The position numbers were made by a program, and so were the translations under genes. A stretch of DNA of 64,000 nucleotides from Diplodia intermedia (Eukaryota; Ascomycota; Dothideomycetes; Botryosphaeriales; Botryosphaeriaceae): positions 1 to 64,000 of the forward strand of contig JAKEKT010000030.1 of NCBI GenBank assembly GCA_021495925.1, in the 5' to 3' direction. This document shows, piece by piece, positions 49,252 to 63,235 of the stretch. Every line of letters starts with the position of its first letter. The stretch's first letter is position 1. The notes under the pieces are model-generated. The model did no database searches and was not told the origin of the DNA. It saw nothing but the letters and a program-made list of their open reading frames with translations.

Positions 49252-51867
49252 CTATTTATAAAACGAAAGTCGAGGCTTTTAACCGGTTAACTAGTCGGCA
49301 TCTATAATATAGTTTTACGTCGCGATCTCCCGGAACGGCTACTACTATCTTTAATATAATAGCTTTAGTATCGTTCTTAACCTCTTAAATAGGCTTCTCT
49401 ATTCGTTAGGTGTCGGGTTCTGGCTCGCTAGCTTTGCCGGGATCTAGTATTGGGTGGGCGTAGTAGACCCGGTCGTAATATCGTACTATAGTCTCTTATT
49501 ATCGGCGGGTAGAGATTCTAGCTAATCTCTCGATTTCTTTAGAACTTATAAAACGGGTCTCTTATCGTTTAGACTTACGCCGGCTTCGAGAATTTAGCGT
49601 ATTTTATTATCGGTTAGGCGCTCGTTATAGAGCGCGGCGACGTCGCCTATATTTCTTACCGTGCGGAATATATTTTACTTTATAATTTACGTGTCCCTCT
49701 CTATCTTGTAGATGGTGGCCTTCGATCCTCGCGTAATTTCCTACGCCATACTAAGGACTTTAGCTAAAGCGCCTTATTTCTTTAGAATCTCGATTAGCGC
49801 TACTACTCTCGTGTTTATATTAACTAGTACTTCTCTTACGGGCCTCGCTACCGCGTTTATATTTTTCTCGTAGGCTTTACCGATCTGCGCTATGACTTGT
49901 AAAGCGAATTATAAAATCCTATAATCCTTTAATTTATTAACCGACGATTTACTAGTTACGCCGCGTCGCTTTTGCGTGCCGACATCTAGTATGCTAGACT
50001 AAGCCCTAGTTCTTACTCCGACTCTCGGCGTATAAGATAGTGCCCTAGTTATTATTCTTATATTTCTCTTATAATCTAGCGGGCTCGACGGCGGATCGAA
50101 AGAACTCTATTCTTACACGTTAGTTTTCGAGTCTATAGTATCTAGAATCGTAATACGGCCGGCGATATTCTTCGCTATTACTATAAACTTCTTTATCGTA
50201 ATCTTCTTTATTCTAGTCGCCTTCTTAAAATCGTTCGCGTTCTCGTCGATCTCCTCCGCGCTATATACCGCGTGGGTCGTATTTAGCTAAATCGCGGTAG
50301 CGGTTTTACCGCCGTTATTACGAATCTACTTTCGAAACTCGAATGCTATAGTAAAGAACTTAGTCGGGTTACCTACTATAACAACCCTATATACTATAAA
50401 GACATTCTAGAAAAGAGCATTCGGCCCGAAGAAATCGTTTATATCTATCGTCTCGTTAAATTCGAAGTAGATAGAGGTCTAGTTCGAGCTTTCGATTCTT
50501 CTCTTCGGAAGTGGTTTTATCGAATCGAAAGTGCCTAATAGAGGCATATAGCCCGCCTTCTTCGCCTTAGTAACCGTCTGCTTATAAGGCTACTTAACGA
50601 AATAAGTATCGGACTATTAGTACGACTTAACGAATATTCGCTCGTTCTTATACCTTCGATATTCCGCCTGCTACTTCTTAATGTATAGGACCGTCTAGTC
50701 CTACCGCTTATAATCGAGCTCGAAAGAATGGCTAGCCATATCGATAATATTCGAATCGTTATCTATTACTACGTGGAAGCTCTTTCCTTTGCCCGTCTTA
50801 TTAATTTATAGCTTAGCGGCGCGGGCGACGTCGACGTTAATTAAGACGTTCTCTACTCTAACTACGTCTATAAATACGTAAGTATCGATAGCTTCGAACC
50901 CGATTATATCGTTACTTCGCTTAACGAGAGCCGGCGCTTCTTATAACTCTACGTTCTTAACGGGGTTGCCCTTTATATTAAAGTTCGCCGGCTAGTAGGT
51001 GTATAATACCCTAGAATTAAGCGCCTTAGTGGTGTCGACTAGATATAGAAGTTAGTATACTAGATTCGACGATAGAAGAACGTAGGCTAGCGATAAATAG
51101 CTAATCGAAACTCTTATTAGAGTGTCGTATATTAGATAGTTCGTTATCTTCGTAATATTTACGAAGTGCTTAGATATCTTTACTTACGAGCTTCTTATAA
51201 TCGAAAATCCGTAGGCGTTTCCGAAGACCTACTTAGAGAACATAAATCCCCTCGTAACTAACATCGTAAAGAGCTATTTCGACTCGGGCGACGAGTTATT
51301 TTTCGGCTTAGAGTAGAAGAAGTCGTAGCTATTAGATAAGCCTAATTTAGACTCTATACTTAGAGTGGCCTTATTAACGTTAGAGATCTATTCTACGTCG
51401 GGCTACGCGCTTTAGAACTCGTCGTCGCTCGAGAATTCCGAGTTATACTCCCCGTCTAAGATGTTTAACCGCTTAAGCTAGTTTTCGACTACTACTACGA
51501 TCGTATTAAGTACTTCTTAAAACTTAGCGTTCTTTAGTAGCTAAGGGGGCTATTCGTTCTAATCGGATTAAGGGTTCTAGAGATACTAATTTCGCTAAAA
51601 GGTCGCGATTCCGTTTACGTAATAGTAATCTAAAAATTTCTAGATGGCCTAGTTCTAGTTTAAGGTAGCGAAGGTGTCGTAGCCGGCTCTAATAATCGTA
51701 TTCTACTTAAGGCGGTCTACGATGTCGGGGTAGAGATACTTAAGAATTACTATAACCGACTTCGCTAGAGCGACCGCAAGCTAGTATCGGTCGTATAGTT
51801 ACTTTCGTTTCTTAATCTTCTTAGTTAGACGTCTAATTACCGTTACTTTCTAGTCTTAGTTCGGCAT
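49252..51867 (-). pseudogene. Z third reading frame (ORF3), unknown protein of about 870 codons
   Basis: From ATG 51,867 (M-P-N) to a TAG at 49,252 the minus strand carries one protein-like frame downstream of pol. In-frame stops are only TAA/TAG, as expected from RIP at Gln and Trp codons. The frame shows G-first codon preference in long runs, such as the GCG-GTC-GCT-CTA-GCG series near 51,780. The N-terminus is basic (T-K-K-I-K-K-R-K) then hydrophobic (L-A-V-A-L-A-K-S-V-I-V-I-L-K-Y-L). The middle includes H-V-V-I-D-N-D-S-N-I-I, and the C-terminal third is Arg/Lys-rich. No signal peptide, no clear transmembrane anchor and no catalytic motif I recognise. It could be an envelope-like frame by position, or a captured host gene. 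The true stop is uncertain because RIP creates stops. Confidence 0.6.
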
Positions 51868-52159
51868 CTACTATCGGTTTCTTATAATAAAGTAGTAGCT
51901 ATAGCGTAGGTCGCGTTTTATATTAGTATCTATCGGCTAGCTCTCGACGCGAAACGCGATCGTTAAACGGTGTTATTATTATAGACGCGCTACGCATATA
52001 ACTTACGCTTTACTAGATTACTTGCGCCGCTACCTCTTCGCGCGCGACTTTCGTTTTAAGAAGGCGTAGAATTTTCTATAAAGACGATAAAAGGCGAAAG
52101 AAAAATAAAAATAAAATAGATCACTAAACTTCTTCGTATAAGATAAATAAAAGAAAGAA

Positions 52160-55100
52160 TAAAAAATTATACTACGCCGCTCTCTACTTAGTTTTCTCGT
52201 TTCGACCTTCTATTCTCGTATCTTCTCTTCTTTTTCTTTCTTTTTTTTTATTTCTTTCTTTCTTTAACGAGGCGTTTCTTATCGTTTTCTTATCGCGATT
52301 AGATCTTCTTTATAGGTTTCGTCTTTGTCTTTCTACGGCCTCGCTCTTCTCTAATACCGCTCTTAGTTTCTAGTACGCCGCTTTCTTACGCTTCTTCTTT
52401 GCTATCTTTCTATCGAGTGCCTTTTATTATACTTCTCGATTAATTTCTTTACTCCGATTAGAGCGTTCTCCGCGATCTAGATGTTATAGGCTAGACCCTA
52501 GCCTTTCTATTAGACTAGATATTTTCGTACTATCTTTTTCTAAACTATAGCTTTTCTTCTATTAAGAAGTCTCGCTATCTTATATAACGGTTTCTCTACG
52601 TTCTATTCCGCTATCGAACCTAGTTCCGAATAGTCGTTTCTCCCGTAGGGGTTCTATTCTCGAGGTACTAGCTCGAGGTGCGCGACCGATATTATCGAAT
52701 AGATCTTCTATTTCGTTAGTATTTTTAACTCGTAGGCCAGGTTGCCCACCTTACGTATAATCGAGAATGGTCCGATTCTCTAATATAAAAACTTTCTAAC
52801 GAAGTAACCCCTCGCTTTATATCTATAATATAATCGTACGAAGACGCGATCTTTCTTTCGTATTCTTAACGGCTTATATTTACTATTATACTATTACTTC
52901 TATTCGGTCGCTATAAAGACGATTACTTCTTAGGCTTCGCGTCTCGCTAAGTCTCTTCTTTCTTCTCGGTTCTAAGGTGCCTCTATTATAGCCGCTAGAG
53001 GATCCGTTCTAGCGTTTATATCTATTAGTAACTAGTTTAGCGTAAAACCCGTTATTACATTAATTAAGTTATTTATAGACGATTAGATATATAGCATCGC
53101 CTCTACCCACTCTAAGTTCGAGAAGAACACTATATAATATTAGATAGCGATTTTTACCGTTTAATTAGTGCGCTCTACCTAACCGTCTACTTAGAGATAA
53201 TACGCGGTAGTTATATATTACTTAATCTCTAGCCTTTAGTAGGCTTACTTTTAAAATTTTAAAGTAAATTTTAGATTTCGATCCGTAATTTAGATTCTTA
53301 GAAACTCTTATTCGTGTACTAGTACTTTTCGCGAGTACTTTTCTATTTATTCTTCTACTACCTAGTTCTTCTTTTCCTTAATTAATAGGATCTCTTTAGT
53401 TACCTTGCATATAATCGTTAAAAGCGTATTATACGCTTTTCGGGTTAGGGGCAACCTAACTATAAAATCTATAATCTAGATTTCCCTCGATTCGGCGATA
53501 TCTTAAATAGGATGTAGCTCCCCGTATAAAGCGTATCTCTTTATAAAGTAAACTTAGCATAGAAAATAGTACTTAAGATACGCGCGTAGCTTCTTCGTTA
53601 GTTTTCGAATTAGAAAACCGATTCGAATTCTATTATAGACTCTTTAGAATCCTTCGTAGTATTACTTATTATAGGCTATTTAGAAGATCTCTTCTTTAAC
53701 GAATTCTAGAATATAAAGTCTATGTCGCCCGTTCTCTAGATCTATATAGTAGATTAAATTATTTCTTAAAAAGAATTTTAGGCTCTATACGGCCTCTAGT
53801 GTCTCGTTTACTTCGGCGCTCTCGGCGCTATCTAGATATAAGACTCTAGCTAGCTGCCTTCGACGCGCTTATTATCGACCCGCCCGCCTCTCTAATTCTA
53901 GGCGTTTCGCTTCTAGATCTAGATTCGGGCTCGACTCGGCTTCTCTTCGGCTAGGCGTCTCGCTTAGCGCGCTCGTCGCTAGAGCTATCTACTCTTCCGA
54001 CGACTTCTCTTCTTTCGCCGCGGTAATTCTAAGCTCTTCTAGCGCGTCTAACTAAACTATCTCTAGACTCGGCTTCTCTAAACGTACTTTCTCTTCTTCG
54101 AATCTAGATAGCGCTCTCTCGTTACTCGCTTCTTCGCGGGCCGCGTTATCGTCTACGACGTCTTCTCGATCTAGCTCTTTTATTTATTCTTACGTAGCGG
54201 ATATTTCTACTAAGTTCTCTCTAGCTCTATTTCGGGCTTTCGTCGCGTTCTATTTCTTAATATTAGATAGCACCTCTACTATCTTCTTCTAGTAAGTATT
54301 CTTCTCGTAGCCCTATTAAATTCTTTTCTTTATCGCGTCCGATATTTCTACTACTATAATCGAGAAGACTTTTACCGAATCTAATATTTTCTTAAAGTCC
54401 TTCGGTACTAGATTCTATCTGTTCTTAATTAACCGACTAAGGGCGTCTAGAACTAAGTATATCTTTCCCGGCCGGTAGAACACTCTTAGGTCGAACTACG
54501 AGATATACTAGCTCGCGGTAACGAGTTTTAAGTTTATCTTATCCGTTACTAATGTCGTCTATAGGTTATAGTATTGCGCTATAAAAGTAGCCGCGTAGTA
54601 ATTCGTAAAGAAGTATATACTCTTACTAGACCTAGTATATAGTATATGCTTTGTCTTTCGAAGCACCTAGACGATTCCGACTACTTCTAGTTCTATTAGC
54701 TAGTACCGCGTTTCCGCGGATTTTAGTACTCTTGATAGAAAAGTAATTAGCTAAATTAGTTCGTTAGACTATAGCTATATCTTTTCGTTTTATACGTCTA
54801 GCTCCGATTCTTTCTTAATATAGTAGAGTAGGGCGCCGAAGCCTCGTTTAGATGTATTTACATTCACGTAGAGTCTACGTTTTAGATCGTAGTAGATTAG
54901 CTAAGATAGATTTCTAAGATATTTTCTAATAGCTTCGTAGGCGGCCTTTCGATTCTCTAAGAATACGACCTTCGTACGCCTCGTAAACGCTTTTCTAGCG
55001 CTACTCTTTACTAGGCTAGCTTTAAGCAACGCCGTCTTATAATCTATTAAAGGCTTTACGATCTCCGTATAGTATAAAATTCTTAATTAGAGCCATCCGA

Positions 55101-58100
55101 TCGCTCTAATCTAATGCTCTAAATTCTTTAACGTCTCTAGAAACGATATATTTACTAGCGCTTTAGCCCTCTCTTTAATAGACTAGAGCCCGAAAGCATT
55201 TACCTTCTAGTCTAGTAAGATAGCGCATAGATATTCTACGAAACTCTTCTTTAGATTTAGAATAATACCGAACTCGTTTATCTTTTAAAACATCTTATCG
55301 AGATAAATTAGATGTTTCTCTAACGTCTTATCGTATACGATTAAGTTATCGATATAGGCCCTCGTAAACTCTCTACATTCTCGAAGGATCTAGTCTAGCT
55401 ATCTTTAGACGTAGGCTATCGAATTAATATATTCTATTACTACGACGTTAAACGACTCTTATTCTTAGTGCGAATTAACGGTTAGCTTATATCGATTCTA
55501 TTCTTTTACCTTCTATTAGTAGAAGAAAGCCGTTACATCTACGACGATAATATATTTCGCTTCTCTTACCGCGCTAATAATGTCGTTCTAGACTAGTAGA
55601 AGATAAGAATTCTTTTATATTATTCGATTTAGCCCGCGAATATCTACTACTACTCTTAGCTTCTCGATCTATTAGCCGTTCTTATGTATCCATCTCTATG
55701 CGACGAATATCGAGAAGCCGAATACCGTGTACTTCTTTATCTAGTACATCTTTTCTTACTAGTATAACTTATCGAAGGTCTTATCGATCTACTTGCGGTT
55801 TCTTATTACTATAAAGTATATCTTCGTAAATAATTTAGTATCTCTTTTCTAGTTCTCTTTTAGAGGGATGGTTATCTATCTCTTCTTTAGGATCTAGACG
55901 AAATCGTTTTTCTCGGTCTAGATTATAGAATATCTATTAATAACCTTTTCTAGGGCCTTTACCGTCGATAGTTTTCCGTATATCGTTACGCCGTTCTCGA
56001 GCCGCGTCTCTTGCTCTAGTTCGATCCGGTCGGCATCGAAACTAGCGGCTTTATAATCTAGACCGTTCGTAGTCGAGGTATATACTATAATAGCCTCGGC
56101 TATCGTTCTTATTAACTACTTTCGCGATATACGAATCGGCTTATCGAAGTCGTTTCTTAGCCATACTACTTCCGTTCCGACGTCTATAATGTGGGCATAC
56201 GCGATTAGCTCTAGATTCGTGTAGCTCATCTTCTACGGCCATTTTAAAGTAGGCGTGTATTCGAAGTCTCTATTATTAGATAGAGCCTTCGTAAAGTTAA
56301 TACGGACGAAAGCTACTATTCTTAGCGGGATTATAGTCTTCTTTCTTATCTTTACTCTTATCCCTCTTATCGTTCTCTTCGATCTAGGCTTTACGATAAT
56401 AAGTATCTCTACGCTCTAATAGCTCTTAATTCTTAGCGTGCTTCTTAGAGTGTCGATTATAATACCCTTCGGCCCTTAGATGTTTATTTTAATTAATAGA
56501 GCTCTCTATGCGTCGTCGATTAAATAGACTTCGCGATAGAAAGTAGCTTTTACCTATACTTCTTTCTTTTTCGCTCTAAAAGTAAAGGGCATTATAACGT
56601 ACTCGCTACTCGTAAGTTTCTCTTTATTAATATCTTAGAGGGGTATCGGCTGCTTAGTTTTTAAGGCTTAGTAAGTAGTTCCGGCCGCTTAGAGATAAGC
56701 CTTATCGATAACGCTTATGTTCGTTTCTATATTAATAATCACCTTCGCCTTCTTCTTACCGTTACCTAGTTTAGCTAACGCGACGACGAAGTTTTAGTTC
56801 CGAAACGCCATTTCGAGATTAACTTTCGGGGCGGCTTACGATCTTATCGTAATTCCCGGGTCTATCGGTGCTTCTTCTAGCGTTAGAGCCGACTTAGAGG
56901 GCCGAAATACGATATATAGCTAGATACTTTCTTTAGGCGGTGTCTTTAGCCGCAATTTTCTAGATCTCTTTAAGTGGCTTTCGCGAATATGCGTATATAT
57001 TACGTTTCTAGATGGCTAAGTAGCGCCGTATTCTTTATAACGATACTTATCGTTAGCGCTTCGTTTTCGAGGTTTCTTTTTTAATTCTTTCTTTATATTC
57101 TTTAGCACATCCGCTTCTAGTTCCGGTAGGACCGCTGCCTTCGTATAATAGTTGAATACTAGTAGCGTCTTTAGAATAGTTTATAGAAAGCGTACGTATT
57201 CTTACGTATAGTCTAAGTCGAAGCTCGCGAAATTCTCTTTCTAGACTTACTTATCGATAGCTTTCCGTTTCTTCTTAGAGAAGCTTTACTCTATAATAGA
57301 GTTCTTATTCTTTATATCGATATAATACGCCGTAGACTTCTTTCTAGTATTTCGACTGTTTCTATTCTTATTTTCGTTTCTTAATCTATTACGATTTTTT
57401 TCTCTCGATTAGGCTCTCTTTCTAGAATAGTTCTTCTTACGCGAGCGGTTTCTCTCTCTTAAAGGGTCCCCGTCGCGTAGTTAATACGACCGCCGTTCGC
57501 GGTCGTTCTTTCGCTAGACGTTTCTAGAACGGTCGCGCCGGTCTCGATTACTCGCTTAAAAGACGTTTCTAGAGCGGTTTCGCTCTTCTTTATTTTCTTT
57601 CTAAAATCGATCGTTGCGATTCTTCTTCTAATAATTATAATTACGGTCGTCTTTTCTCTTCGCGCGCCCGCTATATCTAGAGTTCTTCTATTCTCTAGAT
57701 CTTTTCGTCTTCTTAGACTATCTGTCGCTCTTCGCCGCTAGATCGATCTATAGAATGTACTAGTCTTTCGCCCGTCGAATGTATCTATCTACGGTAGTTA
57801 TACTTAAAGAGGCCTTTAGGTCCCGCCGTAACTATACGTTAATTCTCTCGTAAGCTTATAGTAATTAACCTTTCGTAGTAGTAATATCGGCGTTCTTCGC
57901 TAAGCGCACGACGTCTATAATAAATCTTTCTACTAATCGTTCGTCTTAGACTTCGCGAAATTCGAAAGATTTTCTCTATAACTCTCTTTACGCCTTCGAT
58001 AGGCGTTTATAAAACCGCGAGACAAGCTCTTTAGTCTATCTTCGAACTTCTTTATCTCTCTATAAGAATTTTCTTTTCTTTACGGAGAGTTAGCTAGTAT

Positions 58101-59750
58101 ACTAAGCTTACGCTATATCTCTTAGATATTTATAGACGTTTCTTCTAACTACGTCGCTAGAGGTAAAGGGTAGTTCTAATTCGATTACCTCGATAAATTA
58201 TCTTACGTTTCGATAAAAGAGCTTATCTTTTCTCTTAATTATATTATCGTCGTCGTAGTCTCTTAGCTTTATAGAGGGATCGAAATACCCTATATTCTTA
58301 GAGCGGAAACGCTAGTCTTATTCGCTCTTCTTAAAATCCGACTTAGCGCCTATTACGCTTTATTATCGGTTCTTAGAATTTTTCTTTTTCTTCTTACGAA
58401 GGATTTCCGCTAATATAGCCTTTAGATTATTCTTTAAAGAACCGTTATCTTCTAAATAAGCGCTACGTCGGTTACGGTTTCTCTTATTCTACTCGTCGTT
58501 AAAACTTTCGCCTAAGCTCGAATCGCTATTTAGCTCTCTTTCTCTCTCTCTTCTCTATATTCTCGGGTTGTTACTTCTACTATCGTTATAGCTATCGGGT
58601 ATCTCGACTTAGATAGGCCTCTCTCGCTACTCTAGCCCGAAAGGGGGTAGCTGCTTTAATAGTAGACCTACTCTAACGAGGCGTTCTATTCTTTTAGCTT
58701 CTAAGATTACTTCGTTAGCGGCCTTCTTCGAGGTCTTCCCGATCTTATTAAGTAGCGCACTAATCTATTCGTTAGAAAGAGAAGCTAGTATAGCTCTTAC
58801 TTCTTCTAAGGCCTTCTCTCGCGTTTTCTTTATTAGTCTACGTATCTACTTCTCGTTAAACATCTTCTCTAACGATTCGTAGCTTAAACCCGCTACCGAA
58901 TTTTTTCTTTATTAAGCTATATAATTCTTAGGTATCGGAAACTCGATTGCCTCTAATAGCGGTCTCGACATCTTAATTAGTTGCTACTAAGAAGGCTTAA
59001 ACGCTATCTAGGCTAGCTTAAAAGAACTTACTAATTCGAAGGCTATCGAATAAAAAGATTAGGCTCGGTTTCGAATCCTCTAGATTCTCTAGTCTAAGTA
59101 CTCTCTTTTCGGACGAAACGAGAGAGTCTCTAAGTAGACTAACGCTAGTAGACTTTTAGCGTCCGAAAGCTCTTCTTAATCGCCTTAGTTCGCTCTTTAT
59201 ACGTCGGTTTTCTAACTCGACGATAGCTATGTCGGTACTAGTTCTTTCATTTCTAACTTCTAGACGATAATCTACTTCTTAGTTTACTCTTTTACTTAAT
59301 TCTTAGTACGTTAGTACTTCGAGAATTATTTCTTAAAGTCTATCTAATCGAGAATCTTCTTAACGGCTTCCACGAACGCTTTTATAGCCGACTAAATCGG
59401 CTTTCTATCGTTAATCTCGATGTTCTAGTCGAGTAAATACTAGATTACTAGTACCGCGTTCGTAGATGTCCGCGACTACCTCGTATAACTCTTTACCTAC
59501 TAAAGCTTAGATAGGCTTCGCCTCTCGTGCGTTTTAATAATAGCGACCGCCGCTAATAAAGCGTCTTCGATAGCCGCCGCTATTAAAGTCTTCTAGTTTC
59601 TCTCGCTCTCGTTGGCGAAGTTTCTTAGACTATACGCCGTACGGATTAAGGGCTTCGGTATCTTCGACGTTAGTTAATCTAGATTAGCTAAGGCGAGGGG
59701 GTAAGTCTAGATAGATAATTCGTTAGAAGACTAGCTCGTAGGGCCGTCTT
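52160..59750 (-). pseudogene. Z gag-pol
   Basis: Gag-like frame from about 59,750 (minus strand), with long stretches free of stops. Protease about 56,750-56,400: I-E-T-N-I-S-V-I-D-K-A-Y-L. RT about 55,740-55,150: H-K-N-G-stop-stop-I-E-K-L-R-V-V-V, and the catalytic box Y-I-D-N (55,356-55,345), one Asp kept. RNase H tether about 54,660-54,400. Integrase about 53,850-52,700. Chromodomain about 52,600-52,430. Lysine-rich tail to about 52,160. Stops are TAA/TAG. Limits of gag and pol are not resolved. Confidence 0.86.
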
Positions 59751-60124
59751 TCTCTTCGGCGGCTACTAAGAAAGTCGCTAAAGCTTATACTCGTTCTTTT
59801 CGTTTCGTACGGCGGGCGCTCTTTTCTTTCTAAGCCAGCTTCGCGCAGCGTTTTATAGTCGGGCGAAACGAAACGCTAGAGATCGAAGCGACTATAAGTC
59901 GAACCGCGAAGAGGCTTCGCTTAACTATATATAGCCCTCTCGCCGGCTCTTATTTCTCTAGTTATAGTAGAGGCTTATCTAGAATACGGAAGCGTCGATA
60001 GGGTTCGTAGGTCCGCTAGCGGATATAAGTTCTAGTATAGCCCGGGGGCGCTCGCGAGCCTAGCGGCTATATATCTAGTAGTTCGAAAGCCCTTTTCGTA
60101 AGTTTTTAGCTTTTAGCTACTATT

Positions 60125-60370
60125 TATAGCGATCACAACTAGTAAAAGATGATGATGAAAATCTTATAGTATAATAATGTCTAGAGATCGTGTTCCGAAG
60201 AAACGCGATTCTAACTATCTATCTCGTAGCTATCTAAACGGGATCTCGATTCTAAGATCCCGATTCTAAGAACCCGATCCGAGATCCCGATTCTAACCTC
60301 TAATTCGAGAACGGGATCTTATTAGATGATTTCGTAACTAGATTCTCGTCTTCCGATTCGAATCGTAACA
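60125..60370 (-). repeat. 5' LTR of Z
   Basis: 246 bp; on the minus strand starts TGTTACGATTCGAATCGG and ends ATCGCTATA. Keeps the original TG start. Contains repeated GATCCCGATTCTAAGA-type motifs. Confidence 0.93.
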
Positions 60371-60375
60371 TCGTT

Positions 60376-63235
60376 ACTTAAAGCTAGTCTAGTAAAGAAT
60401 AGCGCTAGAAAAGCGTTTATAAGACGTATAAAGATCGTACTTTTAGAGAATCGAAAGACCGCCTACGAAGCTATTAGAGAATATCTTAGAAATCTATCTT
60501 AGCTAATCTACTACGATTCGAAACGTAGACTCTACGTAGATATAGATATATTTAAATAAGGCTTTAACGCCCTACTCTACTATATTAAGAGAGAACCGAA
60601 GCTAGACGTATAAAATAAAAAGATATAGCTATAGTCTAACGAACTAATCTAGCTAATTACTTTTCTATCGAGAGTACTAAAATCCGCGAAAACGCGGTAC
60701 TAGCTAATAAAACTAGAAGTAGCCGAAATCGTCTAGATACTTTAAAAGATAAAGTATATACTATATACTAGATCTAGTAAGAGTATATACTTCTTTACGA
60801 ATTACTACGCGGCTACTTTTATAGCGTAATACTATAATCTATAGACGATATTAATAACGAATAAGATAAACTTAAAACTTATTATTATAAGCTAGTATAT
60901 CTCGTAGTTCGATCTAAGAGTATTCTATCGACTAGAAAAGATATACTTAGTTCTAAACGCTCTTAGTTAATTAATTAGAAATAGATAGAATCTAGTATCG
61001 AAGAACTTTAAGAAAATATTAAATTTAATAGAAGTCTTCTCGATTATAGTAATAGAAATATCGAACGCGATAAAGAAAAGAATTTAATAGAGCTACGAAA
61101 AGAATACTTACTAGAAGAAGATAGTAGAAATACTATCTAATATTAAGAAATAGAACGCGACGAAAGCTCGAAATAAAGCTAGAGAGAACTTAATAGAAAT
61201 ATTTACTACGTAAGAATAAATAAAAGAGCTAGATCGAGAAGACGTCGTAGACGATAATATAACTTACGAAAAAGCGAGTAACGAGAGAGCACTATCTAGA
61301 TTCGAAGAAAAGAAAATATATTTAAAAAAATCGAGCTCGAAGATAGTTTAGTTAGACGCGCTAAAAGAGCTTAGAATTATCGCGGCGAAAGAAGAGAAGT
61401 CGTCGAAAGAGTAGATAGCTTTAGTAGCGAGCGCGCTAAGCGAGACGTCTAGCCGAAGAGAAATTAAGCCGGGTCTAAATTTAGATCTAGAAGCGAAACG
61501 TCTAGAACTAGAGAAACGAGCGGGCCGACGATAAGCGTATTAAAGATAACTAGCTAGAGTCTTATATCTAGATAGCGCCGAGAGCGCCGAAGTAAACGAG
61601 ATATTAGAGGCCGTATAGAATCTAAGATTCTTTTTAAAAAATAATTTAATCTACTATATAGATCTAGAGAACGGGCGATATAGACTTTATATTCTAGAAT
61701 TTATTAAAGAAGAGATCTTCTAAATAGTCTATAATAAGTAATACTACGAAGAATTCTAAAGAGTCTATAATAGAATTCGAACCGGTTTTCTAATTTAAAA
61801 ACTAATAAAGAAGCTACGCGCGTATCTTAAGTACTATTTTCTATACTAAGTTTACTCTATAAAGAGATACGCTCTATACGAAAAGCTATACTCTATTTAA
61901 GATATCGTCGAATCGAGAAAAATCTAGACTATAGATTTTATCGTTAGATTATTCTCGATTCGAAAAGCGTATAATACGCTTTTAATAATTATATATAAGA
62001 TAACTAAAGAGATTCTATTAATTAAGAAAAAGAAGAACTAGATAGTAGAAGAATAGATAGAAAAATACTCGCGAAAAGTACTAGTATACGAATAGAGATT
62101 TCTAAGAATCTAAATTACGAATTAAGATCTAAAATTTACTTTAAAATTTTAAAAGTAAGCCTACTAAAGACTAGAGATTAAGTAATATATAACGACCGCG
62201 TATTATTTCTAAGTAGACGGTTAGATAGAGCGTACTAATTAAATAATAGAAATTACTATTCGATACTATATAGTATTCTTTTCGAACTTAGAGTAGATAG
62301 AGGCGATACTATATATCTAATCGTTTATAAATAACTTAATTAATATAATAACGGGTTTTACGCTAAACTAGTTACTAATAGATATAGACGCTAAAACGAA
62401 TTCTCTAGCGGCTATAATAGAGGCATTCTAGAATCGAGAAGAAAGAAGAAACTCGATAAGATACGAAGTCTAAGAAGTAATCGTCTTCGTAGCGACTAAA
62501 TAAAAGTAATAATATAATAGTAAATATAAGTCGTTAAGAATACGAAAGAAAGATCGTGTCTTCGTACGATTATATTATAGATATAAAGCGAGAGGTTACT
62601 TCGTTAGAAAGTTTTTATATTAGAGAATCGAATTATTCTTAATTATACGTAAGATAGATAATCTAGTCTATAAGTTAAAAATACTAACGAAATAAAAGAT
62701 CTATTCGATAATATCGATCGCGTATCTTAAGCTAGTATCTTAAAAATAAGACCCCTATAAAAGAAATAACTATTCGAAATCGAGTTCGATAGTAAAATAG
62801 AATATAGAGAAACTACTATATAAGATAGCGAGACTTCTTAATAAAAGAAAAGCTATAGTTTAAAGAAAGATAGTACGAAAATATCTAGTCTAATAGAAAG
62901 GCTAGAGTCTAGTCTATAATATCTAGATCGCGAAGAACGCTCTAATCGAGGTAAAGAAATTAATTAAGAAGTATAATAAAAGATATCTAATAGAAAGATA
63001 GCGAAGAAGAAGCGTAAGAAAGCGATATACTAGAAACTAAGAGCGATATTAGAGAAGAGCGAGGCCGTAAAAAGACAAAGATAAAATCTATAGAGAAGAT
63101 CTAATCGCGATAAGAAAACGATAAGAAACGTCTTATTAAAGAAAGAAAGAAATAAAAAAAGAGAAAGAAAAAAAAGAAAAGATATAAGAATAGAAGATTA
63201 AAATAAGAAAACTAAGTAAAAAGCGACGTAGTATA
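60376..63235 (+). pseudogene. Y pol, second part (RNase H, integrase, chromodomain)
   Basis: Continues the Y frame after Z. RNase H tether about 60,740-60,970, integrase about 61,630-62,130, chromodomain about 62,820-62,980 (Y-K-I-A-R-L-L-N-K-R, W-I-x-K-N-A-L-I region), lysine-rich tail ending V-V-stop near 63,235. Matches 37,880-40,735 of X along its length. Confidence 0.83.

Larger units (their letters stand above)
48729..60370 (-). mobile_element. complete Gypsy chromovirus-type element Z (reverse orientation)
   Basis: 11,642 bp with two 246-bp LTRs. Internal order on the minus strand: gag, protease, RT, RNase H, integrase, chromodomain, then a third long frame. The flanks are ACGTT (48,724-48,728) and TCGTT (60,371-60,375); X at the same site reads GCGTT once, so the duplication is NCGTT with one changed base. 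It is the least RIP-damaged element of the window, still holding some TpG and CpA, and so is probably the youngest. Confidence 0.93.
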
